DNA from: Streptomyces niphimycinicus
Lineage (GTDB): Bacteria > Actinomycetota > Actinomycetes > Streptomycetales > Streptomycetaceae
Length of the DNA stretch: 64,000 nt
NCBI RefSeq assembly: GCF_018883605.1
Contig: NZ_JAHLEM010000015.1
Location: forward strand, 35,924-99,923
Direction: 5' to 3'
Position 1 is the first letter of the stretch. Every line of letters begins with the position of its first letter. This document shows, in pieces, positions 24,898-33,013 of this stretch. Both the position numbers and the translations under genes were made by a program. The notes beneath the pieces are model-generated. The model did not search any database and had not been told where the DNA came from. It saw only the letters and a list, made by a program, of their open reading frames with translations.

Positions 24898-25149
24898 CCG
24901 CTCGAGGCCTATCAGGGCACGGTCTCCGCCGAGAGCGTCGCCGAGTGGTACGAGGCGCACGGCACCGGCTTGTTCGAGCAGCAGCGGTACTCGCCGTCCG
25001 GGCTGGTGTCGAAGATGTGGGCGGATGCCGAATGGGATGAGCGGCCGGTGGCCAACCAGGGGACGGCTCGCTGGTTCCTTGCGGATGGCCCGAGCCTGTG
25101 GGGTTTGGCTCAGCGCATCCACAGCGAAGAGGGCGAGGGCGAGGCCTGA
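24898..25149 (+). pseudogene. 5'-truncated hypothetical gene fragment
   Basis: An open frame of 83 codons with good coding character (EAYQGTVSAESVAEWYEAHG ... SKMWADAEWD ... WFLADGPSLWGLAQRIHSEE) to the stop at 25147. No start codon or ribosome binding site precedes it; the frame runs straight into the 27-bp inverted repeat. Only the C-terminus of an unidentified protein is left. It converges on the kinase gene, whose stop is 16 bp away. Confidence 0.55.
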
Positions 25150-25165
25150 CGGCACTGGCGGGACG

Positions 25166-26805
25166 TCAGGAGGGGCCCGGCCCCTCCGGGCGGCGCAGCC
25201 GGGCGAGGAGGTCGGCGATCTCGAGGGTCTCCTCGTGGTCCTCGCCGAGGACGACGCACATGTCCTCGTGGAGGGTGTCGAGGACGCCCTCGGCCTCGGT
25301 GCGGCGGCCCTCGGACAAGAGTAGGAGGCCGATGCTGCGGCGCAGGTCGAGAGCGGTCTCCGAGGCATCTGCACCCGTGTCGGACACGATCTCCAGGACT
25401 TCCTGGAACTCCCGCAGGGCGGCGGTGGCCTGGCCCAGGTTGGCCCGGCAGTGGGCGGCGTGCCGACGGCACTCCAGCGCGTCGTAGCCGGCCGGTCCCG
25501 CCGTACGGGCGTAGACGGCGGCCAGCGCGTCGAACTCCGGCAAGGCGCGCCGGAAGTCCTCACCGGCCATGAGGGCCGCCGCGCGCTGCCGCCGCAGGCC
25601 GAGCACCCGGGAGTTGTGTGCGCCGAGGGCGGTGGTCGCCGTGGCGATCGCCGCCTTGGGGGCGTCCGCGGCCTAGGCGAACCGCCCGGCTCTCCGCGAG
25701 GTCCGCGGACCGGGCGTAGGCGTCCCGGATCGCGTCCCGCAGCGTGGTGTCCACGCGCCGGGACCGGCCCTGGGGCCGGTGGCTCGGGCGAGGGCGCGGG
25801 TGGCCTGCCCCGCCGCAGTGGTGCGTTCGGCTGCCGGTAGACCACCGTCGGGTCGGGCACCGGGGGAGGGGAGCCGCCGTCGGTGAAGATCACGGGGTCG
25901 GCCGCTGAACCCGGTTGCGGCAGCTGCGGCGACAGGCGCTCGTACACCGCGTACGCGTCGGCCGGACGCTGCGCGTACGCGTCGGCCGGACGCTGCTCGG
26001 GCGCCTTGGCCAGCAGGTCGAGGGTCAGTGCCTCCAGGTCCTCCGGCACCTCGGGTCGCAGGGTGCGCAACGGCGTCGGCGGCACGTCCATGTGCTGGTG
26101 CATGAGCTGGTAGTCGTTGTCGCCGCTGAAGACCGGCTCACCGGCGATGAGTTCGTGCAGCACGCAGCCGAGCGCGTAGAGGTCGCTCAGCGGTGTGATC
26201 TGCGCGCCATCGATCTGCTCGGGCGGCATGTAGCGGCTGGTACCTATCAGGTTGCCGGTGGCCGTGAGCCGGGTGACGTCCGTGCGTAGCAGCTTCGCGA
26301 TGCCGAAGTCCAGCAGGTTGACTGTGCCGTTGGCGGCGATCAGGACGTTGTCCGGCTTCAGGTCGCGGTGCACTACCGGGATCGCGTGGGCGTACGACAG
26401 GACCGTGCAGATCTGCGCGGCGATCGACGCGGCCCAGCTCACCGGGAGCAGCACTGCCGCTCCGTCCTCAGCGCCCGTGAGCACCCTGCGCAGGGAGACC
26501 CCGCGCACATACTCCATCACCAGGTACAGCCGGTCGTACGACGCCTCGTCCAAAACCGCGTCGAACACCTGCGGCACCCCGTGATGCCCGATCCGTGCGG
26601 TGACGCGCGCCTCGCGCTCGAAGCGGCGGGCGAACTCCTGCGCCTGCGCGGGCGTCGCGACGACATCGGGCCGAATGAGCTTGACCGCGATCTCCCGGTC
26701 CAGGACGGTGTCGTAGCCGCGCCAGACCGTGCCCATGCCGCCGGACTCGATCTCCTCGATCAGCTCATAACGGCCCTGCTCGCCGATTCGCCTTGCCTGC
26801 GCCAC
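25166..26805 (-). pseudogene. Ser/Thr protein kinase with TPR-like tail, broken by two frameshifts
   Basis: The N-terminal kinase domain is complete: Gly loop IESGGMGTVW, catalytic HRDLKPDN, DFG, and the ATP Lys in IAVKLI. This is a Hanks-type PknB-like kinase starting at GTG 26805. After VVYRQPNAPL (about 25830) the frame becomes nonsense-like. The expected continuation lies in a second frame (VDTTLRDAIRDAYARSADL, about 25675-25754), then in a third (VLGLRRQRAAALMAGEDF to EGPGPS, ending 25166), which is helical and TPR-like. Two indels are thus needed to restore one protein. A 24-bp tandem duplication (25949-25996) repeats the residues QRPADAYA within the kinase C-lobe. It is either a recent pseudogene or the result of sequencing errors in a GC-rich stretch. 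Confidence 0.7.
25949..25996 (-). repeat. 24-bp tandem duplication inside the kinase gene
   Basis: A 24-base unit starting gcgtacgcgtcggccggacg occurs at 25949-25972 and again, identically, at 25973-25996. It adds eight residues in frame (QRPADAYA twice). Confidence 0.9.
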
Positions 26806-26891
26806 GCGTTGCGCCCCCGTCGCCGCCCTGATGCCACGTCAGTCGATCGCTGTACACGGTACCCACTGACGTCGGCGCGCGCTGCGGGGCC

Positions 26892-27083
26892 CTACAGCAG
26901 GTGGTCGGCTTTGCCGGCCTTGATGTCGGTGATGAGGGTGCGCAGGGCTTCGAGGGAGTCGGTGAGGTAGTGGTCCTCTCGGCCGGACACGGCTATGTAG
27001 CCGTTGCCGTCGGGGTCCGTACCGAGGCGGAAGCAGGAGCTGCCCTCGGCGCAGAAGGGGTTTTCCCAGGTGATGTCGGGCAT
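26892..27083 (-). CDS. Small partner protein of the XRE-DUF5753 regulator (DUF397-like role)
   Basis: 63 residues: ITWENPFCAEGSSCFRLGTD, DGNGYIAVSGRED and a C-terminal helix ALRTLITDIKAGKADHLL. It begins 9 bp after the stop of the XRE-DUF5753 gene, on the same strand. Streptomyces regulators of that type are almost always followed by such a small protein, often of the DUF397 family. It resembles these in size and context, although the sequence differs from the classical DUF397 core. Function unknown; it may modulate the regulator. Confidence 0.7.
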   Translation of the reverse strand: MPDITWENPFCAEGSSCFRLGTDPDGNGYIAVSGREDHYLTDSLEALRTLITDIKAGKADHLL

Positions 27084-27092
27084 TGCTGCTCC

Positions 27093-27941
27093 TCATAGTC
27101 GGCGTGCGATGTCACGGATGAAGTCTCGGGACTGCTCTGGCGGCAGAGCCAGGCTTTCCAACAGATCGAACTGCGCCCGGTATTTCGCCAACTGACCCTC
27201 GGCGTGGAGGAAGGTGGGTCCGTGGGAGCTGTCCACCTGCACCGTATCGAGCTGCGGTACGGGGCCCTCGATGTGGACGACCGTCTGCCCGGCCCCAGGG
27301 AAGGCGCCGTGGGCGAAGGGGATGACGAGCACGGTGACGTTGTCCCGCACAGAGGCTTCCAGCAGGTGCTCCAACTGGGCACGGGCCACGTCGGTACCGC
27401 CGAACTGCATCCGTAGTGCGGCCTCGTGGATGACAGCGACGTACGGGATCGCCGTGTCGCCGGTGATCACCTGCTGGCGTTCCGAGCGCAGCGCAAGTCG
27501 CAGGGCAACCTCGTGCTCGGGCAGGGCGGGGACTGCGGCTCGGAAGATGGCCATCGCCTGTTCCGATGTCTGGAGCATGCCCGGCACATGCACGGTGTTG
27601 GCGCCGCGCATGCGTACAGCGTTGCTTTCCGTTTCTGCGATGTCCAGCAGGCCTTGGGGCAGGATGCCTCGATAGCGCTCCCACCAGCCTGTACCCAGCT
27701 CGGCCATCTCGACGAGCGCCTCGACGTATGCCTCATCGGTCACATCGCAGTTGCAGGCCAGTGTGCGTAGGCGGTCGGCGCTGATGCCCCGGACTCCTGA
27801 CTCGATGTTGGAGATCTTGCCTCGGTCCACACCCAGTAGGCCCGCCGCGGACTCTGCAGACATGCCTGCCGCAGTACGGATATGCCGAAGCTCACTCCCC
27901 AGTCGCTTCTGCCGTTCCGTAGGGGTCGTTCTCGGGGGCAT
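27093..27941 (-). CDS. XRE-family regulator with DUF5753 domain
   Basis: 282 residues. The N-terminal helix-turn-helix (LGSELRHIRTAAGMSAESAAGLLGVDRGKISNIESGV) is followed by the DUF5753 sensor-like domain (IPGLLQT-type motif VHVPGMLQTSEQAMAIF, later LEHLLEASVRDNVTVLVIPF and a C-terminal YRAQFDLLESLALPPEQS). This architecture is found in dozens of copies in Streptomyces genomes, several of which act in development. The ATG at 27941 is preceded by GGAAGGAACCCC. It is divergent from the HATPase gene and shares with it an AT-rich region holding an imperfect palindrome. Confidence 0.9.
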   Translation of the reverse strand: MPPRTTPTERQKRLGSELRHIRTAAGMSAESAAGLLGVDRGKISNIESGVRGISADRLRTLACNCDVTDEAYVEALVEMAELGTGWWERYRGILPQGLLDIAETESNAVRMRGANTVHVPGMLQTSEQAMAIFRAAVPALPEHEVALRLALRSERQQVITGDTAIPYVAVIHEAALRMQFGGTDVARAQLEHLLEASVRDNVTVLVIPFAHGAFPGAGQTVVHIEGPVPQLDTVQVDSSHGPTFLHAEGQLAKYRAQFDLLESLALPPEQSRDFIRDIARRL

Positions 27942-28001
27942 GGGGTTCCTTCCATCCGGAGGGGCCGCTCGGTCGCACACGGAGGCCGTCGCACCCCCTC
28001 C

Positions 28002-28039
28002 GTGGTGAATTTCTCTTGATGCTGTGGAAAATTTACCAC
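28002..28039. promoter_or_regulatory. Imperfect palindrome in the XRE-DUF5753/HATPase divergent region
   Basis: GTGGTGAATTT (28002-28012) pairs with AAATTTACCAC (28029-28039), 10 of 11 positions, in the most AT-rich part of the intergenic region. Likely an operator for the adjacent XRE protein. Confidence 0.5.
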
Positions 28040-28182
28040 CACCTGCTCTACTGTCGGTATCGCGCACGCTACACACCGCAATGCCGGAAGCGCACCGCGT
28101 GAGTATGCCCGCCTGCCCTGGACGGGTGCGCTCGCGGCCAGGGCGGCAGGCCACCGGCGACCTCGAATCCCCCACTACAGCA

Positions 28183-28607
28183 ATGGAGTTCGCCATGCCC
28201 GAGATCCCCCTCGTACCCGCCCACTGGCGCTTCCCCGCCCGCCCCACCTCCGTGCGGCGGGCCCGCCACGCCGTCGCCGAGTCGCTGCCGCAGGTCCTTC
28301 GTCCTCACCTCGGCGACGACCTCGGCCTGTTGGCCTCCGAACTGGTCACCAATGCGGTCTGTCACGGCGCCTGCTGGGCGGACGAGCACTGCATCGAACT
28401 CGTCCTGTGGCCCGCCGACGGACACTACTGGCTCGCCGTCTCCGACCCCGGCGCAGGCAAGCCCGCACTGGCCCACCCAGACTCGACGCCGAGAACGGCC
28501 GGGGTCTGATCCTTGTCGACAGCCTCGCCACCGCTTGGACCGTCCGGCCCCGCCCCACGCGCGGAACATCCGTGATCGCGGGCCTCCCTTTCCGCCAGGG
28601 CGGTTGA
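28183..28607 (+). pseudogene. RsbW-like HATPase (ATP-binding protein) gene with a single frameshift
   Basis: The first frame reads PAHWRFPARPTSVRRARHAV ... LGLLASELVTNAVCHGACWA ... YWLAVSDPG, the N-box (ELVTNAVCHG) and G1 box of anti-sigma-factor-type HATPases. It then runs into a stop near 28509. The expected continuation DAENGRGLILVDSLATAW ... GTSVIAGLPF, with the second Gly box, is in another frame to 28607. Adding one base near 28485 restores a normal protein of about 140 residues. Such ATP-binding proteins usually partner DUF397/XRE-DUF5753 genes in Streptomyces, as here. ATG 28183 or 28195 may be the start; neither has a strong ribosome binding site. Confidence 0.75.
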
Positions 28608-28654
28608 CGGGGCGAAGCTGGCCGCTGGGAGGGGGCGGAGGCCGGGCGTGGGTG

Positions 28655-29068
28655 TCAAGCCGCTTCGTCGTCGATGTTCTCCTCCCGGCGGATCATCCGC
28701 CAAGCAGCCCGGCGCGCAGTCTGGTTGAGCGACTGCTTGAAGCTGTCGTCGTGGCTGAAGTACTGCCGTCCCATGTCGGCGATGGTGTCGATGTGCTCGG
28801 CCATCTTGTCCTCGAATACCTCATCGAAGACGAGCCCGAAGTTCTCCTCGTCGTTGACGGCGGCGGCGCGGACCTTCGGGTCGGCCTTCGCCTCCGAGAA
28901 CGGCGTGATCACATCCTGATCGGTGAAGTCGGTGCCGAACTTGTCGTTGAACTTCTCGATCAGCTCCGACAGCAGCGACTTCTCCTGCTCCTTGGCGCCG
29001 CCCGAGCCCTCGCCGAAGCCGCGCAGCTCCGCCGCTCCCTCGGCGGTCAGGGCGAGGTCGTGCTGCGA
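28655..29068 (-). pseudogene. C-terminal fragment of a type I restriction enzyme HsdR subunit
   Basis: About 135 residues with the HsdR C-terminal helical pattern LLSELIEKFNDKFGTDFTDQD ... FDEVFEDKMAEHIDTIADMG ... RRAAWRMIRRE. The nuclease and helicase domains are absent. At about 29070 the homology stops exactly where the truncated copy of the 7330 gene begins on the other strand. It is the debris of a lost type I system. Confidence 0.75.
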
Positions 29069-29072
29069 GCAC

Positions 29073-29425
29073 GTTGCGCTGAGTCGATGGAATCCGTCCG
29101 CCGTGGGATGTTCACCGAACTTTTTTCGATCACGGACGCCGAGATGCGTGAGCGATACCGAATATTGGTGCGCCTTGTCTACGACGCGGGGTGGCGTGGG
29201 GCCGGAGGCCAGAATCGTGAACGGTTGATCAGAGACGTGTGCAACTATTTGGGCTACGTGCAGGTGTCTCTCGGGTGCGTCATTGATGGCGAGCCTGTGC
29301 CTGGCAGAGAGGAGCCTCCAGTCCTGGAGCGAGAGTCCCCTGCTGTCTGGTCGACGTCCAACCCTTCGGCGATCTGGAGCGACCCTGCCGACGGTAGCTG
29401 AAGAAGGCGGCGCCGTAGACACCCC
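29073..29425 (+). repeat. Right copy of the ~355-bp dispersed repeat (5'-truncated gene copy)
   Basis: Encodes SMESVRRGMFTELFSITDAE and onward, matching the last 90 codons of the 7330-7878 gene. It lacks the membrane anchor and coiled coil. The stop used by the left copy is changed, so this frame reads on to 29401. The left edge is fused to the HsdR fragment. Confidence 0.8.
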
Positions 29426-29526
29426 GCTTGAACCGCATGTGACGTGCGCATTGAGTCTTCAAGATATCCCGCGGGCATTGCGTGATCACATGAGACTGCC
29501 ATTGGCGGCTCCGGTTGCGTGCATGC

Positions 29527-29563
29527 AAAAACCCCGCGCTCAGCGTCTCGGCTGATGGCGGGG
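29527..29563 (-). terminator. Rho-independent terminator downstream of tRNA-Arg
   Basis: On the minus strand CCCCGC ... TCAGC-cgagac-GCTGA ... GCGGGG forms an interrupted hairpin followed by TTTTT. It lies about 23 bp beyond the 3' end of the tRNA. Confidence 0.8.
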
Positions 29564-29585
29564 TCTGCTGGCACCTTCTGCGAGG

Positions 29586-29657
29586 TGCCCCCGGCAGGAT
29601 TCGAACCTGCGCACACGGCTCCGGAGGCCGTTGCTCTATCCCCTGAGCTACGGGGGC
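29586..29657 (-). tRNA. tRNA-Arg(CCG)
   Basis: 72 nt that fold as a complete cloverleaf: acceptor GCCCCCG/CGGGGGC, D stem GCTC/GAGC, anticodon stem ACGGC/GCCGT with loop CTCCGGA (anticodon CCG, reading CGG), T arm GCAGG-TTCGAAT-CCTGC, discriminator A. CCA is not encoded. The 3' end points into the accessory region; tRNA 3' ends are preferred integration sites for Streptomyces mobile elements, although no integrase or second att copy is in the window. Confidence 0.97.
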
Positions 29658-29870
29658 CTGTCGCTGCTGTCTCGCGGCGACAGGTAGAACACTATCAGCT
29701 CGCAGAGGGTGGTCATGAACGGTTATCGGGAGGTGGTGGGCGGGGGAGCGGAGGGGCGTATACCGCATGTGGAGGTGGGGGTGCAGGGGTCTTGGGGAAA
29801 GGTCCCTCGCACGGGGCGGAAGTGGGGAAAACCCGGACGCGGTCGTGGCTGCGCGCCTACTCTTCAGGGT

Positions 29871-30302
29871 GTGCCTGGCTTGTCCGGCCGGGTCCTTGTC
29901 GTCGACGACAACAAGGTCATCCGGCAGTTGATCAGGGTCAACCTCGAGCTGGAGGGCTTCGAGGTCGTGACCGCGGCCGATGGTGCCGAGTGCCTGGAGA
30001 TCGTTCACCAGGTGCGGCCCGATGTGATCACTCTCGATGTCGTGATGCCCAGACTCGATGGGCTGCATACGGCGTCGAGGCTGCGTGCTGATGCTCGTAC
30101 GTGTCATGTGCCCGTCGCGATCATCAGTGCGTGTACGCAGTACGAGATGGACAGCGGGAAGGCGCTGGGTGTCGATGCCTTCCTCGCGAAACCGTTCGAG
30201 CCCGTCGATCTTGTCGAGCTCGTGCGGAGGCTGATGCGGCAGGGGGCGGCCGGTGCGGCGGCTCCTGGTGATGCCGAGCCGGTTGTGGGGCCCACCGGGT
30301 AG
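29871..30302 (+). CDS. Single-domain response regulator
   Basis: 143 residues: a receiver domain only (VLVVDDNKVIRQLIR with the acidic pair, phospho-acceptor Asp in VITLDVVMP, Thr/Ser switch in VAIISACTQ, Lys in FLAKPF) plus a short Ala/Gly-rich tail. No output domain, so it must act through protein contacts. The GTG at 29871 (start VPGLSGRV) fits the receiver N-terminus. It is conserved at this place next to nrtL in Streptomyces, and marks the return to core genome after the tRNA. Confidence 0.88.
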   Translation: MPGLSGRVLVVDDNKVIRQLIRVNLELEGFEVVTAADGAECLEIVHQVRPDVITLDVVMPRLDGLHTASRLRADARTCHVPVAIISACTQYEMDSGKALGVDAFLAKPFEPVDLVELVRRLMRQGAAGAAAPGDAEPVVGPTG

Positions 30303-30437
30303 TGGTGGGCCCCAGGGCCGACCCGTCGCCTGTGGGCTGGGGTCTCGGCTTTGGCTCGTGCCGGTGCGTCTCGTGCGCTCGTCCGAAGGGCGAAACCGGT
30401 TCGCGTTCGCACCCCCCTCCTCCCATACGCTGGTCCC

Positions 30438-31436
30438 GTGACTCCCGCCCAGCTCTCCCGCACTGTGCTGCACACCGTGCGTCGTGCCGTTGAGGACGAC
30501 GAGCTGTGCGTTGCCGTGCCGGAGCGGGTGAAGGTGCGGACTCCTCCTCGGCCCGGGTGTGGGGATTACGCCACCAATGTCGCCCTGCTGCTGGCCAAGG
30601 GGGCCAGGGGGAGCAAGCGTGAGGGGGATGCGCTCGTTATCGCCGAGGTTTTGCGGCGGCGGCTTGTTCGCGCTCCTGGGATCGCTCGCGTTGATGTCGC
30701 CGCTCCTGGGTTTCTCAACATCACCCTTGAGGGCACCTCCCATGCTCAGCTCGTGCGGGACGTGCTGTCCCAGGGGCTCCGTTATGGGTACGGGGACTCG
30801 CTCGGCGGGGTGTCGGTTCCGCTCGGGGCCGGTGATGAGGTCCGGGCCGCGCTCGTCGGTCATGTGGTGCGGGGGCTTGTCGATGCCACCGGGGGAGTCG
30901 TTGTTCCTGGTGAGGGGCCCGTCGTACGGGGCGTTCCGGTCTCCGGGCGCGATCTGCTCACCCGCCTCGGGCCCGACGCCGCCCGCTGGGCGCTGCTCCG
31001 GCCCGCCGGGCATGATCTGCCCGATCTCGACCCTGACCATCTTCTGTCCCAGCGGGAGGACAACGCCCTCTTCCGGGTTCGGTACGCCCATGCCCGCACC
31101 CGGGCCCTCATCAGGAACGCTGGCCAGTTGGGCATCACGCCCCGGCCCGGCGCCTACGCCCACCCCGCCGAGGCCGCCCTTCTCGCGCTCCTCGCCGATC
31201 ACCCCCGTACCCTCGAGGCCGCCGCCCGGCACCGTGCGCCCGATCGGCTCGCGCGGCAGCTCGTCGCCCTCGCCGATGGCTTCTTCCAGTTCCACGACGC
31301 CTGCCCGGCCCTCCCCGCAGGCGAGCTCAAACCCTCGGCCGTCCACCGTTCCCGGCTGGCCCTCGCCGATGCCACCGGAGCGGTGCTCGCCGGCGGCCTG
31401 CATCTGCTCGGCATCAGCGCACCCGAACATCTGTAA
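30438..31436 (+). CDS. nrtL: ArgS-related anticodon-binding protein NrtL
   Basis: 332 residues. The N-terminus resembles the additional domain of arginyl-tRNA synthetase (PRPGCGDYATNVALLLAKGARG, IARVDVAAPGFLNI), and the C-terminus is a DALR anticodon-binding domain (RYAHARTRALIRNA ... LARQLVALADGFFQFHDACPAL). The catalytic HIGH/KMSKS core is missing, so it cannot charge tRNA. This is the protein annotated NrtL in Streptomyces; its role is unknown. GTG 30438. It lies upstream of lysA on the same strand. Confidence 0.85.
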   Translation: MTPAQLSRTVLHTVRRAVEDDELCVAVPERVKVRTPPRPGCGDYATNVALLLAKGARGSKREGDALVIAEVLRRRLVRAPGIARVDVAAPGFLNITLEGTSHAQLVRDVLSQGLRYGYGDSLGGVSVPLGAGDEVRAALVGHVVRGLVDATGGVVVPGEGPVVRGVPVSGRDLLTRLGPDAARWALLRPAGHDLPDLDPDHLLSQREDNALFRVRYAHARTRALIRNAGQLGITPRPGAYAHPAEAALLALLADHPRTLEAAARHRAPDRLARQLVALADGFFQFHDACPALPAGELKPSAVHRSRLALADATGAVLAGGLHLLGISAPEHL

Positions 31437-31475
31437 GACCTTGTGTAAGACCTTGAGAGAGACAGCGAAGACAGC

Positions 31476-32903
31476 ATGAGCCGTTCCGCCCACCCCGCCG
31501 GGCCCCGCCACGCCGATGTCCTTCCCGAGGGGCACTACGCCGCGCCGCCCGCCGATCTCAATCAGCTCGACCCCCGCGTGTGGTCCCGCACCGTCGGCCG
31601 GAACGCCGACGGTGTCGCGACCGTCGGCGGGATCGACGTCAAGACGCTCGCGGAGGAGTTCGGGACCCCCGGCTACTTCCTCGACGAGGACGACTTCCGG
31701 GCCCGCTGCCGGGCCTGGCGGGAGGCGTTCAAGGGGGAGAAGGGGGAGAAGGGGGAGAAGGGAGAAGGGGAGGACGCCGACGTGTTCTACGCGGGGAAGG
31801 CGTTCCTCTCCCGCGCCGTCGTGCGCTGGCTGACCGAGGAGGGGCTCAACCTCGACGTGTGTTCCGCCGGGGAGCTGGCCACCGCGCTCGCCGCCGGGAT
31901 GCCCGCCGAGCGGATCGCGCTGCACGGGAACAACAAGTCCACCGGTGAGATCGAGCGGGCCGTCGAGGCGGGTGTCGGGCGGATCGTGCTCGACTCGTTC
32001 CAGGAGATCGCGCGGGTCGCGCATATCGCCCAGCGGCTCGGCAGGCACCAGCGGGTGCAGATCCGGATCACCGTGGGTGTGGAGGCGCATACCCACGAGT
32101 TCATCGCGACCGCCCACGAGGACCAGAAGTTCGGCATTCCGCTCGCGGGCGGGCTGGCCGCCGAGGCCGTACGGCGGGCGCTCAAGCTGGACGGGCTGGA
32201 GCTGATCGGGATCCACTCGCACATCGGGTCGCAGATCTTCGACACGTCCGGGTTCGAGGTGGCCGCCCACCGCGTCGTCGGGCTGCTCAAGGAAATCCGG
32301 GACGAGCACGGCGTCGAGCTGCCCGAGATCGACCTCGGCGGCGGCCTCGGCATCGCGTACACCTCGGAGGACGACCCCCGCGAGCCGCATGAGATCGCCA
32401 AGGCGCTGCGCGACATCGTCCACCGGGAGTGCGACGCGGCCGGGCTCGCGGTGCCGCGGCTGTCGGTCGAGCCGGGGCGGGCGATCGTCGGGCCGACCGC
32501 CTTCACGCTGTACGAGGTGGGTACGGTCAAGGAGCTGCCGGGGCTGCGGACGTACGTCAGCGTCGACGGCGGGATGTCCGACAACATCCGTACCGCGCTC
32601 TACGACGCGGAGTACTCCGTGGCGCTGGTCTCCCGCTCCTCCACCGCCGAGCCGATGCTCTCCCGCGTCGTCGGCAAGCACTGCGAGTCCGGCGACATCG
32701 TCGTACGGGACGCCTTCCTGCCCGCCGATCTGGCGCCCGGCGACCTGATCGCCGTCCCCGCCACCGGCGCGTACTGCCGCTCGATGGCGAGCAACTACAA
32801 CCACGCGCTCCGGCCGCCCGTCGTCGCCGTACGGGATGGTCGGGCGCGCGAGATCGTCCGGCGCGAGACGGAGGAAGATCTCCTGCGGCTCGATGTCGGC
32901 TAG
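31476..32903 (+). CDS. lysA: Diaminopimelate decarboxylase
   Basis: 475 residues of the PLP-dependent fold-III decarboxylases, catalysing the last step of lysine synthesis from meso-diaminopimelate. Visible are the PLP lysine in [17 protein letters not shown], the Gly-rich phosphate-binding [19 protein letters not shown], and the second-subunit Cys in [10 protein letters not shown]. An odd feature is a (Lys-Gly-Glu)n run before [11 protein letters not shown] (31733-31772), caused by an aagggggag microsatellite-like repeat; homologues have a short loop there. It lies with hom, thrC and thrB in an aspartate-family block. Confidence 0.96.
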   Translation: MSRSAHPAGPRHADVLPEGHYAAPPADLNQLDPRVWSRTVGRNADGVATVGGIDVKTLAEEFGTPGYFLDEDDFRARCRAWREAFKGEKGEKGEKGEGEDADVFYAGKAFLSRAVVRWLTEEGLNLDVCSAGELATALAAGMPAERIALHGNNKSTGEIERAVEAGVGRIVLDSFQEIARVAHIAQRLGRHQRVQIRITVGVEAHTHEFIATAHEDQKFGIPLAGGLAAEAVRRALKLDGLELIGIHSHIGSQIFDTSGFEVAAHRVVGLLKEIRDEHGVELPEIDLGGGLGIAYTSEDDPREPHEIAKALRDIVHRECDAAGLAVPRLSVEPGRAIVGPTAFTLYEVGTVKELPGLRTYVSVDGGMSDNIRTALYDAEYSVALVSRSSTAEPMLSRVVGKHCESGDIVVRDAFLPADLAPGDLIAVPATGAYCRSMASNYNHALRPPVVAVRDGRAREIVRRETEEDLLRLDVG

Positions 32904-32922
32904 CGAGAAAAGGATCTCGGAT

Positions 32923-32953
32923 ACTGGACCTGGGACAGGAAATCCCGTCCAGT
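32923..32953 (+). terminator. Hairpin between lysA and hom
   Basis: ACTGGAC (32923-32929) pairs with GTCCAGT (32947-32953), with an inner GGGA/TCCC pair. It is either a terminator for lysA or a leader structure for hom. No T tract follows. Confidence 0.5.
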
Positions 32954-33013
32954 GCCTGAGACTGGTGCACTAACGCGCTGATGCCTAACGCGATGGATGA
33001 GAAACGAGGTCGG

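Noticed and set aside
29280..32804. An 1174-codon open frame on the minus strand across the tRNA and lysA
   Set aside because: It crosses the tRNA-Arg gene and is the mirror of nrtL and lysA. No start signal or domain.
32923..32953. A riboswitch or attenuator controlling hom
   Set aside because: Only a simple hairpin is visible, with no leader peptide, Thr/Ile codon run or known aptamer pattern.
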